A DNA stretch of 64,000 bases, taken from Volvariella volvacea V23 (lineage: Eukaryota > Basidiomycota > Agaricomycetes > Agaricales > Pluteaceae). Position numbers and translations under genes: made by a program. The DNA lies in contig KB722739.1 in the NCBI GenBank assembly GCA_000349905.1, positions 1,548,809 through 1,612,808 on the forward strand. The letters are read 5' to 3'. This document shows positions 13,468 to 24,860 of this stretch, piece by piece (the first letter of the stretch is position 1; each line of letters starts with the position of its first letter). The notes under the pieces were generated by a model. It did no database searches. It saw only the letters and a program-made list of their open reading frames with translations, and was not told the origin of the DNA.

Positions 13468-14342
13468 ATGCATTGCTGTCCCACTGAAGTTCTAGTTCAC
13501 TGCTTCGAGCTCCTCCCCTATCACAGTCTCCTGGCGGCCACACGAGTTTGCAGAAGGTGGAGTACAATCATCGGCACCGACCCCGTTCTCCAAACTCTGC
13601 TATTTCGCCGGCCACGCTTCTACCGCACTGGGTGTGATGTCGTTCTCAATGCAAATCAGAGCAGTACACCCACAGATGTGGAGGTATGGAGCGCTGAGCC
13701 TGCTGCTTATACACTTCCCTCTGTTGACGCTAAAGATTTAGTTACACCCTGCCTTTTCGAAGTTGACATTCTACCTTGGGAACGACGAGACCGATATCGG
13801 GTTTCGCTCAATGGGTCCCTTGCGCCGCATGTTATTTGGCTCTTACTTGGACTGTGCCATTGCATTTGATCATATTACCATACCAAGTGTGCAGAGTGTC
13901 AAGCTCAAAATCGAGCCTGCAAGGGAGTACAAGGGTGTTGGTGCGCCCCTTAGTATTCACGTCCAAAATATAGATGGGGTGAGAGTTTACGACATCTTCC
14001 GGGCGATAGTGCAAGAGTAGGTACTCCCTGGGTTGCTTACGGTGTGCTCACGGTGGGGGACAGATGCCAAGTCAAGTGTGACCTTATCGCTGCGGCCAGC
14101 GGTGGAACGTTCCATCAACGATTAGGCGCTTTACCTAGGGCAATGGGGATCAAGGCCCATCTGCTAGGGAGAAAAAGGTAGGATACATCCGCTGTATCAT
14201 GGACAATTCAGTCACATCTGGTTGGACGCGCTAATTGAGTTTGACATTGCTTCTCAGGTACTATGCCGGTTTGGGAAACGCAGTGCTGAGAAAGGGTGAG
14301 ATGACGGCCGTCATTCGTACTCGAGGAACATACCTTGGATGA
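13468..14342 (+). CDS. F-box protein, probable frame break in the middle
   Basis: The N-terminus PTEVLVHCFELLPYHSLLAA followed by RVCRRWSTIIG is a clear F-box, which would bind Skp1 in an SCF ubiquitin ligase. The first frame runs 13468-13869. From about 13800 the protein-like sequence is in another frame (SVKLKIEPAREYKGVGAPL, IDGVRVYDIFRAIVQE). It continues through two well-formed introns, 14017-14063 (GTAGGT..CAG) and 14178-14257 (GTAGGA..CAG), to RLGALPRAMGIK, GRKRYYAGLGN and a TGA at 14342. The first junction is either an intron with a weak donor (for example CGG|GTTTCG to GTGCAG|AGT, about 94 nt) or a one-base frameshift. The order of elements after the F-box resembles a domain common in agaricomycete hypothetical proteins (DUF6699-like), but that is only a resemblance. 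Confidence 0.6.
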
Positions 14343-14557
14343 TGGGTGTACTGTACTATCAAACCGTAGCGCACGTATTGTACCTAGATGTTGTATTCTA
14401 GTGAAGCGATCGGTGGTTGCCGTGGCAATTTCCACGGTCACCAAACGAGCAGAACCTGTTAATCTCCTTCGCACTCCCTGTACGCGTCCCCAACTACTCA
14501 CCACCACCAACACGACGTCTTCCGCTAGTCGTTCTTTCAGCTTCACCCATACCTAAA

Positions 14558-15994
14558 ATGCCCTCTTTTGACAACGACGAAATATTTGGACCCAAATCTC
14601 ATTTCCTCTCTGCTGCAGCTACTCTTCCCCGAAAATCACCTTCAAAGCAATCTATTGGCCGCCGATCCACAGCTCCTCTACGTGTGTCACAGAATCTAAG
14701 CCACTCGATGGAAGACGATACGTCAAATGGACGCCACTCCCTCGCTCATGAACTTGCTGTGGCACTGATGCCAGAACCCACTGCTGGCTCTAAACTACTG
14801 GCCGAGGAGTTCGGAATCGAATATGACGAAGGAGCTGAAGGGATTGACGAACCATCACAGTTGCAAAATGGCGCACAGCTTGTCGTTCCCGACGGGCCTT
14901 CGTTTGCCGACGAATTGAACGGGGATGGAATGCTCACACCTACTATGTCATCCAGTTTCCATGACGCTGTTGGTCGTGAAAAGGGTGGTAGGGATGCCTT
15001 GGAACTGGAGCAGGATGGATCAGGTATACCCTTGGATATCGATCCCGTATTTGGGAGTCCATTCAAACGTAAACCGACCAAGCCCAAACGACCAGAGCAG
15101 CAGGATCCTATGGTAATGTTAGCTCAGGATTTGGAGTTTACGGACAAATTTTTGGGTCATTTGCGAAGAATCGATACGGATCCTAGCTCATCCTACTCTC
15201 AACAACCAGCTCTAGAACGCATGGCATCAGACGTAATTCGTAAAATCAACCAGACAGCACGGGATCGGGAAGGTCAGCTAAGAGAGCTATTGGAGTGTGA
15301 GAGAGAGTTCAGGAAGATTGCCGGCGAAGTTGGTGGCACGGATGTTTTAGGTCAATTGGATGAACTCAAGGACTTGGAGGATGATTCCGTCGATTCGAAG
15401 AGTGCCTCTGGGGCTCCACCTCGAACGGAAGCACGGGCACTGACCATTGTGGAAGAAGAGGATGAGGGATTGGCTTCACACAACACGTCGATAAACGATT
15501 GGGAGTTGGACCCAGATCACAACCACCTTGGAGATGACGATTATGACCAACCAGAACCCAGCCCCAGGAAGGACGCCTTCCTGCCACCACCTCCTATAGA
15601 TGGGCCCATCACACCTGCGAAAACCATTCCTCAACTTGCACATCTTCGTACATTTACATCATCACTTGTGTCATCCTTGGGTACAATATCTGAGCAAGCG
15701 CAAGTTAATGGTGCTGCCACTACTGAAGCAGGTCGGAAGATTCGTGCACTGAAAAATAAGTTAGGCGGGCTGCGAACGGACTGGGATAGTGCGGAGCGCA
15801 GTCGCGTTCGAATAGACAGGTGGGAGGCGGGCATCGTAGATGGCGACCCAATTGAAGGGAGCCCCGGGTCGCCCGTCGGACGGGTGAATTCTAGACGGGT
15901 GGATGGTAGGATTTTGGTTGAAGAACACTTGCGTGCCTTCGAGCTAGCTATAGCGGACGCGTCTGTGAAGACTAAGGCTATTATGGCCTCGTAA
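14558..15994 (+). CDS. Unrecognised acidic coiled-coil protein, 478 aa
   Basis: A single-exon gene. I chose the ATG at 14558 (MPSFDNDEIFGPKS) because the preceding in-frame extension is pyrimidine-derived and unprotein-like. The protein is hydrophilic and acidic, with Ser/Pro/Lys patches at the start (PRKSPSKQSIGRRS) and no membrane span or signal peptide. A striking segment is AVALMPEPTAGSKLLAEEFG, which looks conserved in character. Two predicted coiled-coil regions, about residues 195-260 (KINQTARDREGQLRELLECE) and about residues 350-420 (GRKIRALKNKLGGLRTDWDS), suggest a structural or scaffolding protein. SP and TP sites suggest phosphorylation by proline-directed kinases. I do not recognise a family. 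Confidence 0.75.
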   Translation: MPSFDNDEIFGPKSHFLSAAATLPRKSPSKQSIGRRSTAPLRVSQNLSHSMEDDTSNGRHSLAHELAVALMPEPTAGSKLLAEEFGIEYDEGAEGIDEPSQLQNGAQLVVPDGPSFADELNGDGMLTPTMSSSFHDAVGREKGGRDALELEQDGSGIPLDIDPVFGSPFKRKPTKPKRPEQQDPMVMLAQDLEFTDKFLGHLRRIDTDPSSSYSQQPALERMASDVIRKINQTARDREGQLRELLECEREFRKIAGEVGGTDVLGQLDELKDLEDDSVDSKSASGAPPRTEARALTIVEEEDEGLASHNTSINDWELDPDHNHLGDDDYDQPEPSPRKDAFLPPPPIDGPITPAKTIPQLAHLRTFTSSLVSSLGTISEQAQVNGAATTEAGRKIRALKNKLGGLRTDWDSAERSRVRIDRWEAGIVDGDPIEGSPGSPVGRVNSRRVDGRILVEEHLRAFELAIADASVKTKAIMAS

Positions 15995-16295
15995 ATGCCC
16001 AAACCCCGGTGGCAATCTATCCGGGCCCGTACTATCATTGTTCCCTGCACGCATTCTACCTGACACCTGACCTGTTATATTTGTTCGCCATATGTGCTGC
16101 ATATTTTCTAACATATCCTGCATACCATACACTCCCTTACTGTACTTTACACGCCCACGCTTCCATTTGGTTCCCCTTCACTTGGATCATTTTAGACGGA
16201 GTTAATATATTCACCTTTACCTTTTAACCGCTGTATTGAAACCTTTCGAATAGAATACTTCAATGCAAATGCCACGAATCGTCATTGAAGTCTAC
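15995..16295. other. Convergent intergenic region
   Basis: These 300 bases between two convergent stop codons are AT- and pyrimidine-rich and probably consist of the two 3' UTRs. I see no gene or strong hairpin. Confidence 0.4.
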
Positions 16296-19200
16296 TTACC
16301 AGTTCCCCCTGATGATTGCATGTAATTCATGAGCGAAAACCTCATGGAAAGATAATGCAGACACAACCTACCTGGCGATCGCAGCTTCTTGTCGAACGTT
16401 TCTTTTAGGATCGTCGAGAATTTTACCCAACTCCTTGACAACATGCGCCTTGGATGGATGTAGGACATCGTAACGAACGATGCTTGGAAGCGTTCCTAAG
16501 TACTTCAGGGCTGCTGCTCGAACACGCTACAAGGGCATAAACTTAGTCTCATATATCCTTATTGGAGTATAGGGCCCACGCACGGCTGAGGGCATAGAAG
16601 TGATGGAACTATTCTTGAGCATCGCCGTAACTAGAGACGAGGCGTGCTCAGACACGAGTGATTTCTCAGGTGAATCCCCTTCTGCAGCTGCCTGGAACGT
16701 CTGTATAATATTAGCCCGGATGTCAGGGTCAGGGAGTTCAAGCCCCTGCAAGAGAAGCGGAACAAGCTAAAGGGTGTTGTGTCAATCCCTGTGGAGGTGG
16801 GCTCAATAATCCGAGGTACTGACCGACGGTAGTTCGTGAGCGTAGGCAACTTTTGGTATTGCTGTAATTAGCGACGTTAGCGCGACGAGATGGGCAATTT
16901 GCTCTTTGGGTTCTACAAGGGATTCCAGGACTCATGGATTATAAAATGGAGACTGGCCACAAACCATCTTTATTTTTGGCACCAGCGATAACACGCGGTA
17001 GGATGGAATTGATGTACTTTTGGGCATATAATATCTGGCCACAGGAATTCCTGAGAAGATCATGCAGCGCATATTCTTGAAAAGCGTACTCTGATGACCG
17101 TATGGTTTTGCTTCGTAATGACTTGATCAGAGCCGCCAATCTGTCCCAGTGCTTTGGCAGCTTGCCAGTTGATGGTATCATCGCCAAAGACCTCGAACAA
17201 TTTATCGACGAACTTCGGTGCTGCCGGGTGACTTCGTACGACTAATGCCTTCGTTGTCTAAATGCCAATTTGGTGTAGGAGAGGCGTTAACAAAAGGACG
17301 ACCCATACCCATGTCCAGAATTCTAATGACTTCTGTCGCTGACCCAGAGGCATAGAGGCATTAGCAACACTGGCAATCCAAAATTCGTCGATGTTCCGAG
17401 TCAAGAACCCAGAAACCTCTATGGACAGTTAACGAATTTGTATAATATAATCTGCTTGGTTTCGTACCATCAACATGCTTATTGACGATAGAAGAAATAA
17501 TGTGCCAAGTGGCATGTCGTTGGGGTGCTGTCACTGCATGAGTAAGTCCCCAGGTGAGGATTATCGTCAGAAACTCTTCAAGATTAGATACTGGCAATGG
17601 AACCTAAAACATAAATTGGATGAATTGCGAGTATAGGCTGTCAATACCTCTGCATGTAAGGGCACTACGGTAGCTGAAAACAAGGACACTAAGCCCTTAT
17701 GCCTAGAAGGCGCAGATTGCTGGGTAATAAATCAGAAATAAACCATGAACATTATCTGTATATCACCTACATCAAATGGGGCAAATGTAACACCTTCAGG
17801 GATCTTCTGGTGCCCCTCCGAGAGAAGCTGGTATTCTCCTCCCAAAAAGGCCCTAAAGAGCCTCTGGGTATATTTCGTCTGTTGCCTGTTTGCTTGTGAG
17901 TATGCCTATCCGCATATGTAGGATAGTTGCAAGACTTACTCCACAGATATCGTCTGTACTATGGTTTCTGTGATTCGTGCTACAAGCTCTACAATTCGAT
18001 GGTCGTTAGCACCGGTTAGATGGCCCTGTGTTGAAGGGAGAAATGCCGAGTAAAACAGCAAGTTAAATAGCCTTGGTATTAGCCTATCCAGATATTTCGC
18101 GACATCCGTGTGTCCCTTTTTAACCTTCGCTTCTAGGGTTTGCAATATAGTTTTTAGAATAGCATGTGCATAGGCTGCAGCCGTTTCTGTATCCCCTTCG
18201 GAAGGACTTGTAGCCACCTTCCATGCAAGGTCCAACTTTGTTGTCAGGCGAATAACGAGGGTTTCGAAGAGCTCGGATTGCAAGGAGAGCTTTCTAAGAG
18301 CCTGTAGGAAGCGCCAATATCTGACCCGTTCAGTAGCGGCTTCGCGCTGTGGCGGCTGATCGGGTAGAGAATCGAACAGAAGTGGTAAAGTTTGCTCCGC
18401 AACGTGATGTGGATGTGTGTGGGAGATTGTGGAGAGCAAATCTAGTACTTCATCACTAGGACTTCTCTCAGTGTTCGTTGATCAAAGAATACCGTTTCGG
18501 CCTTACTTGTATACTTGGGATTCGCTGGAGTTTATCTGCAGCAATTCATTGACGTTATGCACAATGAACCCCATTTCTTCGTCTGTTAGTAGCCCTTTTG
18601 TAGTGACAGCCGTGGAGAGACCTTCAACGGCCTGATGCTGAGCCGATGGTAATTTTAACCCGGCAATCAACAAAGCAAGGGTGTCGTCCTTATAGGGTGA
18701 AAGCAGGATAGCATCCGTTGGTGCCTCCTTTGCTGCAACAATCAAGTCGGAAAGTAACTCAAGGATAGATGGACGGGTAGATGCTTCATCGGGATTTCGG
18801 AAGAGTTTGACCAAGTGAGGTACTGATTGAGATAAGGCATATTGAGATACCGAGGCTAAGATTGAACTAGTCAGACAGTTGGCCTCGGAAAGAAATGAAC
18901 GACTGAACGAGTAGTGGAAATGAAGGCGGAGATAATCTTGATGGCTGGCTTGGCTTGACTTTTCTCGGGTTCCCGCAGAATTTCTATGCATTCTTCACAT
19001 ACATCGCGGGCCAGGCCTGTAACCTCAACGTCTGTTCCGGTTGATTGTCCGGCGTATAGGGTGTTGATGAGGGCTTGAACAGTCTTCAATGCTTCGGCTT
19101 CTGTTTTGGTATCCACTGGTTGGAAGACCTGCAAGACGTTGGTTTTGTGGTTATTCAAGCGGATGAATAACAAACCTCTAGCTTGATTGCATTCCATAAT

Positions 19201-20472
19201 TTCCGCGCATGGGATCGTAGGAGTGCGGCCCCATACACCGGGAATGTCATATCCATTGTTTGTAATGTATCTCGCTGTAAAGCGTAAAACAGCGACCATA
19301 AGTCAAGGAGTAATATCTTTACCTTAATGGCAGGTGAGCCAGCAGTAAGCTTCTCCAGATAGAGTGGGATGGCTAGCGGACCAAAGAGGGGTGATGCAGC
19401 CATACACCCACTGCAACTGTTAAGCAAGAAGATGGCGAAGGCCGATGCTTACTCACCGAAGCGCGTGCCGTAGGTCATCCGTACTGATACCGTATGGATC
19501 ATTTGGGGGAGGTCTGAATGTGATAGGGAAATAACAGAATGCAATGTTGAAGAAAGACTAGTTGGGTTCTAGTGCAAATCATAGGGAGACAGGAGAAACG
19601 ACGGACTTCGACAAGGCTAGATATATCAAATTCCAGGATGATTACTCTGGCAATTGCAAATGCGACCAGAAGATTTCGAGGGTCCTTCTCCCCTTCAGCA
19701 ATGATCAGGTAGCGACCCAAGAACTCCTTTCCCATAGCTTTTAACGCTGCAAGCCGTCAAATATAAGGATAAAGAGGGGCGTCACAGGAGGCAGTAGGAG
19801 TCACCATCTCGATGCTTGGCCATAAGGTTGTCAATGATTGTGAACACTAGGAATCTTGCAGACTGGACAAGGCTTTTCATTTTAACATGAGCGAATATAC
19901 TGAAGGCATTTCAGCAGGCTTCACTTTCATAAAAGTATGAGGCGATTACGCTTCGATGACACCAGTTGCATCGGGTGAGGTGAAAGTAGGCAAGGCAGCC
20001 AGAGTCACGAGGCCATTCAACGCAGGGATTACGGTGTGGAACTCTTCGAGTTTGCTACAAAAAAAGGTTGATAGCACACGAACTTCAACCGGCGTCAAAC
20101 CTCACAGAACATGGCGGCTGCGAAGTCGGCTCTTACCACCTTGCTTGTTCAATCTATCGGGAGGACATTGCTTGAGGACAGTGCTAAGGAGTTCCACCCC
20201 TGGTCGTTATGCAAGTGTTACATAGAGTCTGCTCGGTTGAGCAGGTGTACTCACCCTTGGTTTGGGATTCATCCTCTTCTGAGGTGAGGTAATCGCCCAG
20301 AGCCTTGACTACATCTAGTAGGGTGGTCTTCTGGTCGGCAATCTCTGCAAGAAGATGTCACTGATGGGCTGAACACAGGATGATCGCAAGGCGTGCCTGA
20401 TACAATCGCATTGATCTCGTCGGTTCGACCGGTGGCCATCCAGGTCCTGACGAGGCGCTCCGTGCTCTCCAT
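16296..20472 (-). CDS. MMS19: MMS19 cytosolic Fe-S cluster assembly / nucleotide excision repair HEAT-repeat protein
   Basis: I resolve 22 exons from 20472 down to 16296. Their sum is 3102 nt, 1033 codons; human MMS19 is 1030. MMS19 is the targeting subunit of the CIA complex, delivering Fe-S clusters to DNA polymerases, helicases and other nuclear enzymes. Signature pieces are VRVLSTFFCSKLEEFHTVIP near the start, GRYLIIAEGEKDPRNLLVAF, the block FCYFPITFRPPPNDPYGIST, SPLFGPLAIPLYLEKLTAGS, and HEAT repeats ending with LYAQKYINSILPRVI and RQEAAIARGNW. Intron 1 (20345-20396, 52 nt) fits only with a GC donor (TCAG|GCACGC). Using it gives IVSEIADQKTTLLDVVKALG in frame. The final coding exon is 13 nt (16308-16296). 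Start codons of MMS19 and the divergent methyltransferase gene are 160 bp apart. Confidence 0.92.
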
Positions 20473-20632
20473 TGCAGAGGATGGGATGGAAGAGGAGACC
20501 TGTGATTGAGTTGATGTCGATCAATCCAAACCTGAAGAATTGCACGTGGCTCAGATTTCTGACTTGGTTCATCCAATCCGACACCCCTTCTGCACCTCTT
20601 CCCGCCAAACCAGGCTCACAGAGCCTGAACCC
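20473..20632. promoter_or_regulatory. Short divergent promoter region, MMS19 / NDUFAF7-like
   Basis: Only 160 bases separate the two start codons, so the promoters of these divergent genes must overlap. No TATA element stands out. Both flanking genes have a first intron with a GC donor, which I treat as coincidence. Confidence 0.4.
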
Positions 20633-22357
20633 ATGAGGTCTTTGGCCGCCAAAGCCTTCAGATGTCTTTCTCCGCGCTACCCTCTCTATTCCCTCCCCCG
20701 AGCGAACGTCGCAGCCTTCTCAAATAGCGCGTCGTGGAGAAGTAAGAGTGCATCAGAAAAGAAATCCTACGAACCACGCGACAAATGGAACTACAACTCC
20801 AACAACTTCATTGAAAAGCCAAGTGCTGAGCAACTGGAGCTCGCCACCGTCACAGCAAATCAGCTTGAGCGCGAAACAGTGCCACCGAAAGGCGTTAAGA
20901 TGCTAGCCCGCGACTTCATCGAGGACGCCCTTTACAACCCCCATTATGGGTATTTCCCCAAGCAAGTAAATATTTTCGACACTCAGGATAGTCCCTTCGA
21001 CTTCCCCTCTATGAGGGATTCGGTGGAGTTCCAAGAAGAGGTTGCGAAGAGATATATGGGGTATGGAATGGACAAATACGAGGGTCCTGGTCGCCAGCTA
21101 TGGCACACCCCAACAGAGCTATTCAAGGCATGCCTTCAATCTCACTTTTCCTTGCAATGACTACTAACTACGGCCGACAGCCCTGGTATGGCTATGCCAT
21201 TGCACAATGCCTCGTTTCCGAGTACTTGCTCAAGTACTTCCCCTACGAAGATTTTATAATATATGAAATAGGTGCCGGAAATGGGACCCTTGCCATGAAT
21301 ATCCTTGACTGCCTCCGAGATTATTACCCTAATGTGTATGAACGTACACGTTATCACGTCATCGAAATAAGTGGAAATTTGGCCAAGTTGCAGAAGCAGA
21401 GGCTGGGTGCGGTTCACCCGTGCATTCACGTCACGCATCAGAGTATCTTCCGCTGGAAAGTCCGTGAGCCAGCCCCGTGCTTTTTCGTTGCCATGGAGGT
21501 GGTGGTAAGCTTATTCCTTCCTGGCGAGTGTGCTTTTAATGAGCTTATATGGTGTCAAGGATAATTTTGCCCATGATGTAGTGAGATACGATATGCAAAC
21601 ACTCCAACCATATCAAGGAATGGTTACCATCGACAATGATGGCGAATTTGATATGATATACACTCCCATTACTGATCCTCTCATAAAAGCATTCTTGGAC
21701 CTTCGGCAGCGACTCGGGCACCCCCTTCCCATGAATCGCCTGCTTGAAGGCTCCAAAGTCCTGCGGAAACTCTACACTTCGCTACCCTTTGCACCTAATT
21801 TATCGCAAGAGGAATACATTCCCACCCGTCTGCTCAGCCTAGTCCGCACACTCCGAAATCATTTCCCTAGACACAGACTCCTCTTATCCGACTTCTCTTC
21901 TCTTCCAGACACCATTCCAGGCATCAACGCTCCTGTTGTGCAAACGCGTTTCCGAAATGTTACTGTCCCCTGTAGCAAGCTTCTAGTTCGACAAGGGTAC
22001 TTCGACATATTCTTCCCTACCAACTTTGAACAGCTACGTGATGTATACGAATATACTCTCGCTCAACCACCCGAACTTCCACCCCTGACCAACGAGATGT
22101 CCTTTGGCTTGCGTTACACCCCACTGGTGAATCAATCAACCCCAACTGTCGACTTCTTCTCGTCCAATAACCCGAACAGGAGGATGCCCCGGGAGGGTGT
22201 GACATCAGCGAGTGGCTTGCCTGTCGGAGAACGCAAATCCAGTGTTTTCTCACATTCTGAATTTATGGAGACGTATGCCGATCTACCAAGTACACGCCTT
22301 ATAAATGGGGAAAATCCAATGCTGGACTTCTATAAGAACGTTAAATTCCTATTCTAA
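20633..22357 (+). CDS. Mitochondrial NDUFAF7/MidA-family SAM-dependent arginine methyltransferase
   Basis: Three exons: 20633-21127, 21181-21504, 21560-22357, 538 codons. NDUFAF7 methylates an arginine of complex I subunit NDUFS2 during assembly in the mitochondrial matrix. The start MRSLAAKAFRCLSPRYPLYS is a mitochondrial presequence. Family features are LARDFIEDALYNPHYGYFP, then TPTELF joined to KPWYGYAIAQ, and motif I IIYEIGAGNGTLAMNILDCL for SAM binding. HVIEIS is motif II, and the C-terminal half has NVTVPCSKLLVRQGYFDIFF. Intron 1 (21128-21180) has a GC donor (TTCAAG|GCATGC), a TACTAAC-like branch site and a normal CAG acceptor. An in-frame ATG at 20540 would add 31 residues, but the later ATG gives the better presequence. 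Confidence 0.9.
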
Positions 22358-22399
22358 CCTGCACCTGAAATCTGTACTGCAGACGATTAGAGATGCGAT

Positions 22400-23694
22400 C
22401 TATGTTCTTACAATGTACAAGTAATAATGGAAAGTATCCCCTAATTGCTTAATCTCTAGTGTCGTGCCTGGTCGTGTCAAGAAACGCCGACGAAAGTGAG
22501 GCTGGCCAAAGGTTAAGTAAACGAGTGTTCCACCATTCTTCCGGAGAACCCTGCTCGTTCGTGTTGTCAGCACCCTTTCGGTCGTTCATTCACCGGTACT
22601 AACCGCAGTGCCTCATCGATCTCTCTGTTGCAGTTTTTGACTACCTCTTCGGATGGGTTCTGCATGAGTTTTACACTTATCAGACCTTATCAGCATAAGG
22701 ACACTGAATTATAACTGCACCCAAACGTCGCCCTTCACGGCTAGCATGGCATCCATGGTTCCTGGGTAGTATTACATTTTCCCATTGCCGTAGGGGTTCA
22801 ATGTGCAGACCGTCAAAACCCGGTGTCAGTTGAGATCATTGATTAAGAATTACCCTTGTCGATAGCAACATCAAATGAGTTATCCTCAAATTGGAGGTCC
22901 CGGACATCCATTTCATACCCTGCCAGATCATAAATTCCACGGGGGATATCGTTCATATTATTTGTTGTTGAGCAGAATTTAAGAAATGCAACTTACAGGT
23001 CATTTCAGGACGAAGCTTGCCGTGTCTTGAGCGCATTTTTTCAATGATAACGGAAGAATACTACCGATATCGCATCCTTGAGCACGGCACTCGGTGGAAG
23101 AGAGGACAAATCGGAATCGGTACGAACATCCGTATTCACAATGTTCTTATAACCATCTTCCCACATCTGTGACAGACGGCCCAGCGCATGAACGATACAC
23201 CCACTGACAGGAGAGAAAGGACAAGCCATTGGGGATGGAAAGAGGAGATGCCGAGGGAAGAATAACCGCTTGTCCCTTCCACCCTTTCCCCACTCCGTGC
23301 TTGTCACTCTGTAGCTCTTGAATGCTTTGACATACCTCTTCAGATAGCTTTGAATTGCCACAACCCAACATAAGGATTCTTGATGATTTATCCGGTATTA
23401 ATTCATGGATGAACTCCGCCAAATCAGCATACGATTTGAACCAGTCAAAATCACTTTCTATGTCTTCCCTGAAAGGGTTGCAGAGAAGAAAAAACCAAAA
23501 TTTCCTCAAGATGAGCCTGGTGTGGATGAATCTTGAAATTGATGTCAGGATCCCACCTCGTGTATCTCTCGTTCCTGTTGGGCGTCAATGATGTCAGCCA
23601 GCACTTTATTGTAACATTGGAAAGATCTGGTTGATGCCACATACCAATATTCCAACGTACTATAGGCTTCGTTTTTGCCTGGCAGCGAGTCCAT
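22400..23694 (-). CDS. EEF1AKMT4/METTL13-like class I SAM methyltransferase
   Basis: Nine exons: 23694-23645, 23574-23557, 23468-23336, 23166-23128, 23060-22997, 22919-22854, 22761-22721, 22659-22604, 22550-22400; 205 codons. The start MDSLPGKNEAYSTLEYW leads through an 18-nt exon to FDWFKSYADLAEF, the family-specific N-terminal signature. The SAM motif is ILMLGCGNSKLSEEMWEDGY, followed by NIVNTDYSSVIIEKMRSRHG and MDVRDLQFEDNSFDVAIDKG. The C-terminus has TLVYLTFGQPHFRRRFLTRP. Human EEF1AKMT4 and the N-terminal METTL13 domain methylate lysines or the N-terminus of elongation factor eEF1A; the substrate here is inferred. With eight introns in 1.3 kb, none of its exons is longer than about 150 nt. 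Confidence 0.9.
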
Positions 23695-24860
23695 TTATCA
23701 CTTCGATTGGGCTCGAGCCTAAGGCCAATCTAATCATGAACGACGGATGACGCCAAACAAAACAAAATATCGGCACGCAACAGAAAAGTTCCGTTGAGTC
23801 GCCCAGCTCACGAACCTACCCCCATTGGTGATACACCTGTCAGTGTCATGGTCGTCTGGTTCTACTAACGCACCGAGCATTGAGGTATCTGAAGAAGTGA
23901 CAGTGATTCCCATCACTGACAACGGGCCTTAGCAAATCCGTTGTCTTTGGTTGCAGCCCATCAGTGCAGTAAACGGGCATATGTGTTCCTCAACGGAGAA
24001 GATCCACCTCGCGTACTTGGTTATGGCACTTGATTTCACGATGTTACGTTACGAGGATGGTTTTTTAAGGGACGAACCAATTCAATTGATACCCCAGGAT
24101 AGTGATGGGAATCCAGCCCTCTTACTGCTGCGTAAAACACCAGCCACCGGAGAGGGCGGGCAGGAATAATTTTTCTCGCCCCAAGTTTCCAGTACCCTGC
24201 TTCATTCCAGTGTACTCCAATCACCACCGCCGCATGCATCATCTCAGAAGCATCACACGTCTTCGGTCTCTGTAGGTTCAATCCTTTGTAGATCATTAAA
24301 GATCTGCCAACACCGTATCCTCTCGGGTTACCGCAGAGGCCTGGCAGGATGGGCTTCTGACCAGCGTCTGCTCAGCCATCTGGGAAGGGCTCCCACGCGG
24401 CGAGTCGGGACATCAAAATCTAAAACTTTGTGCGTCAATGGGCGCTCTTGGTCTGCTCATCTTTGATAAGTATATGCGACCTCAAAATGAGACGCGGTGA
24501 GGCCAGTTCATCAGAAGGCCGAATTCCAGATTAATTTTAGTAGTCGGCCTGCTTAGCATCTTGACACATGTACATCGAAGGAACCGTGATATTAATGCGG
24601 TTTCCATCCCCACCCAAGCACATCATCTTTTTGGCTTTTGACAGGTGAGAACTCCGGTATTGGCACTGGTACAGCCAACCGGAGAATCCACCATTTTTTG
24701 AATGATCAAGCCCTGACAGTTAATATCCCTTCATAGATGCCCATGCCCCCAATTACCCTCCCTTTTCTCATTTCCTCAACCAACTCTTTTTCACTCCTTT
24801 ACTCCCTCTAGCATTCCCCTCGCTGTCCTGCCTTGGGTTGAATGTGACTATCCCGTTGAG
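23695..24860. other. Long region without a supported gene
   Basis: About 1150 bases upstream of the EEF1AKMT4-like start and before the membrane-protein gene. Short ORFs (for example 23951-24169 plus) have no domain character. The last 100 bases (24735-24830) are pyrimidine-rich, as in fungal promoters. Confidence 0.4.

Noticed and set aside
23951..24169. 72-codon ORF between the EEF1AKMT4-like and membrane-protein genes
   Set aside because: No domain, no convincing neighbouring exons and no start context.
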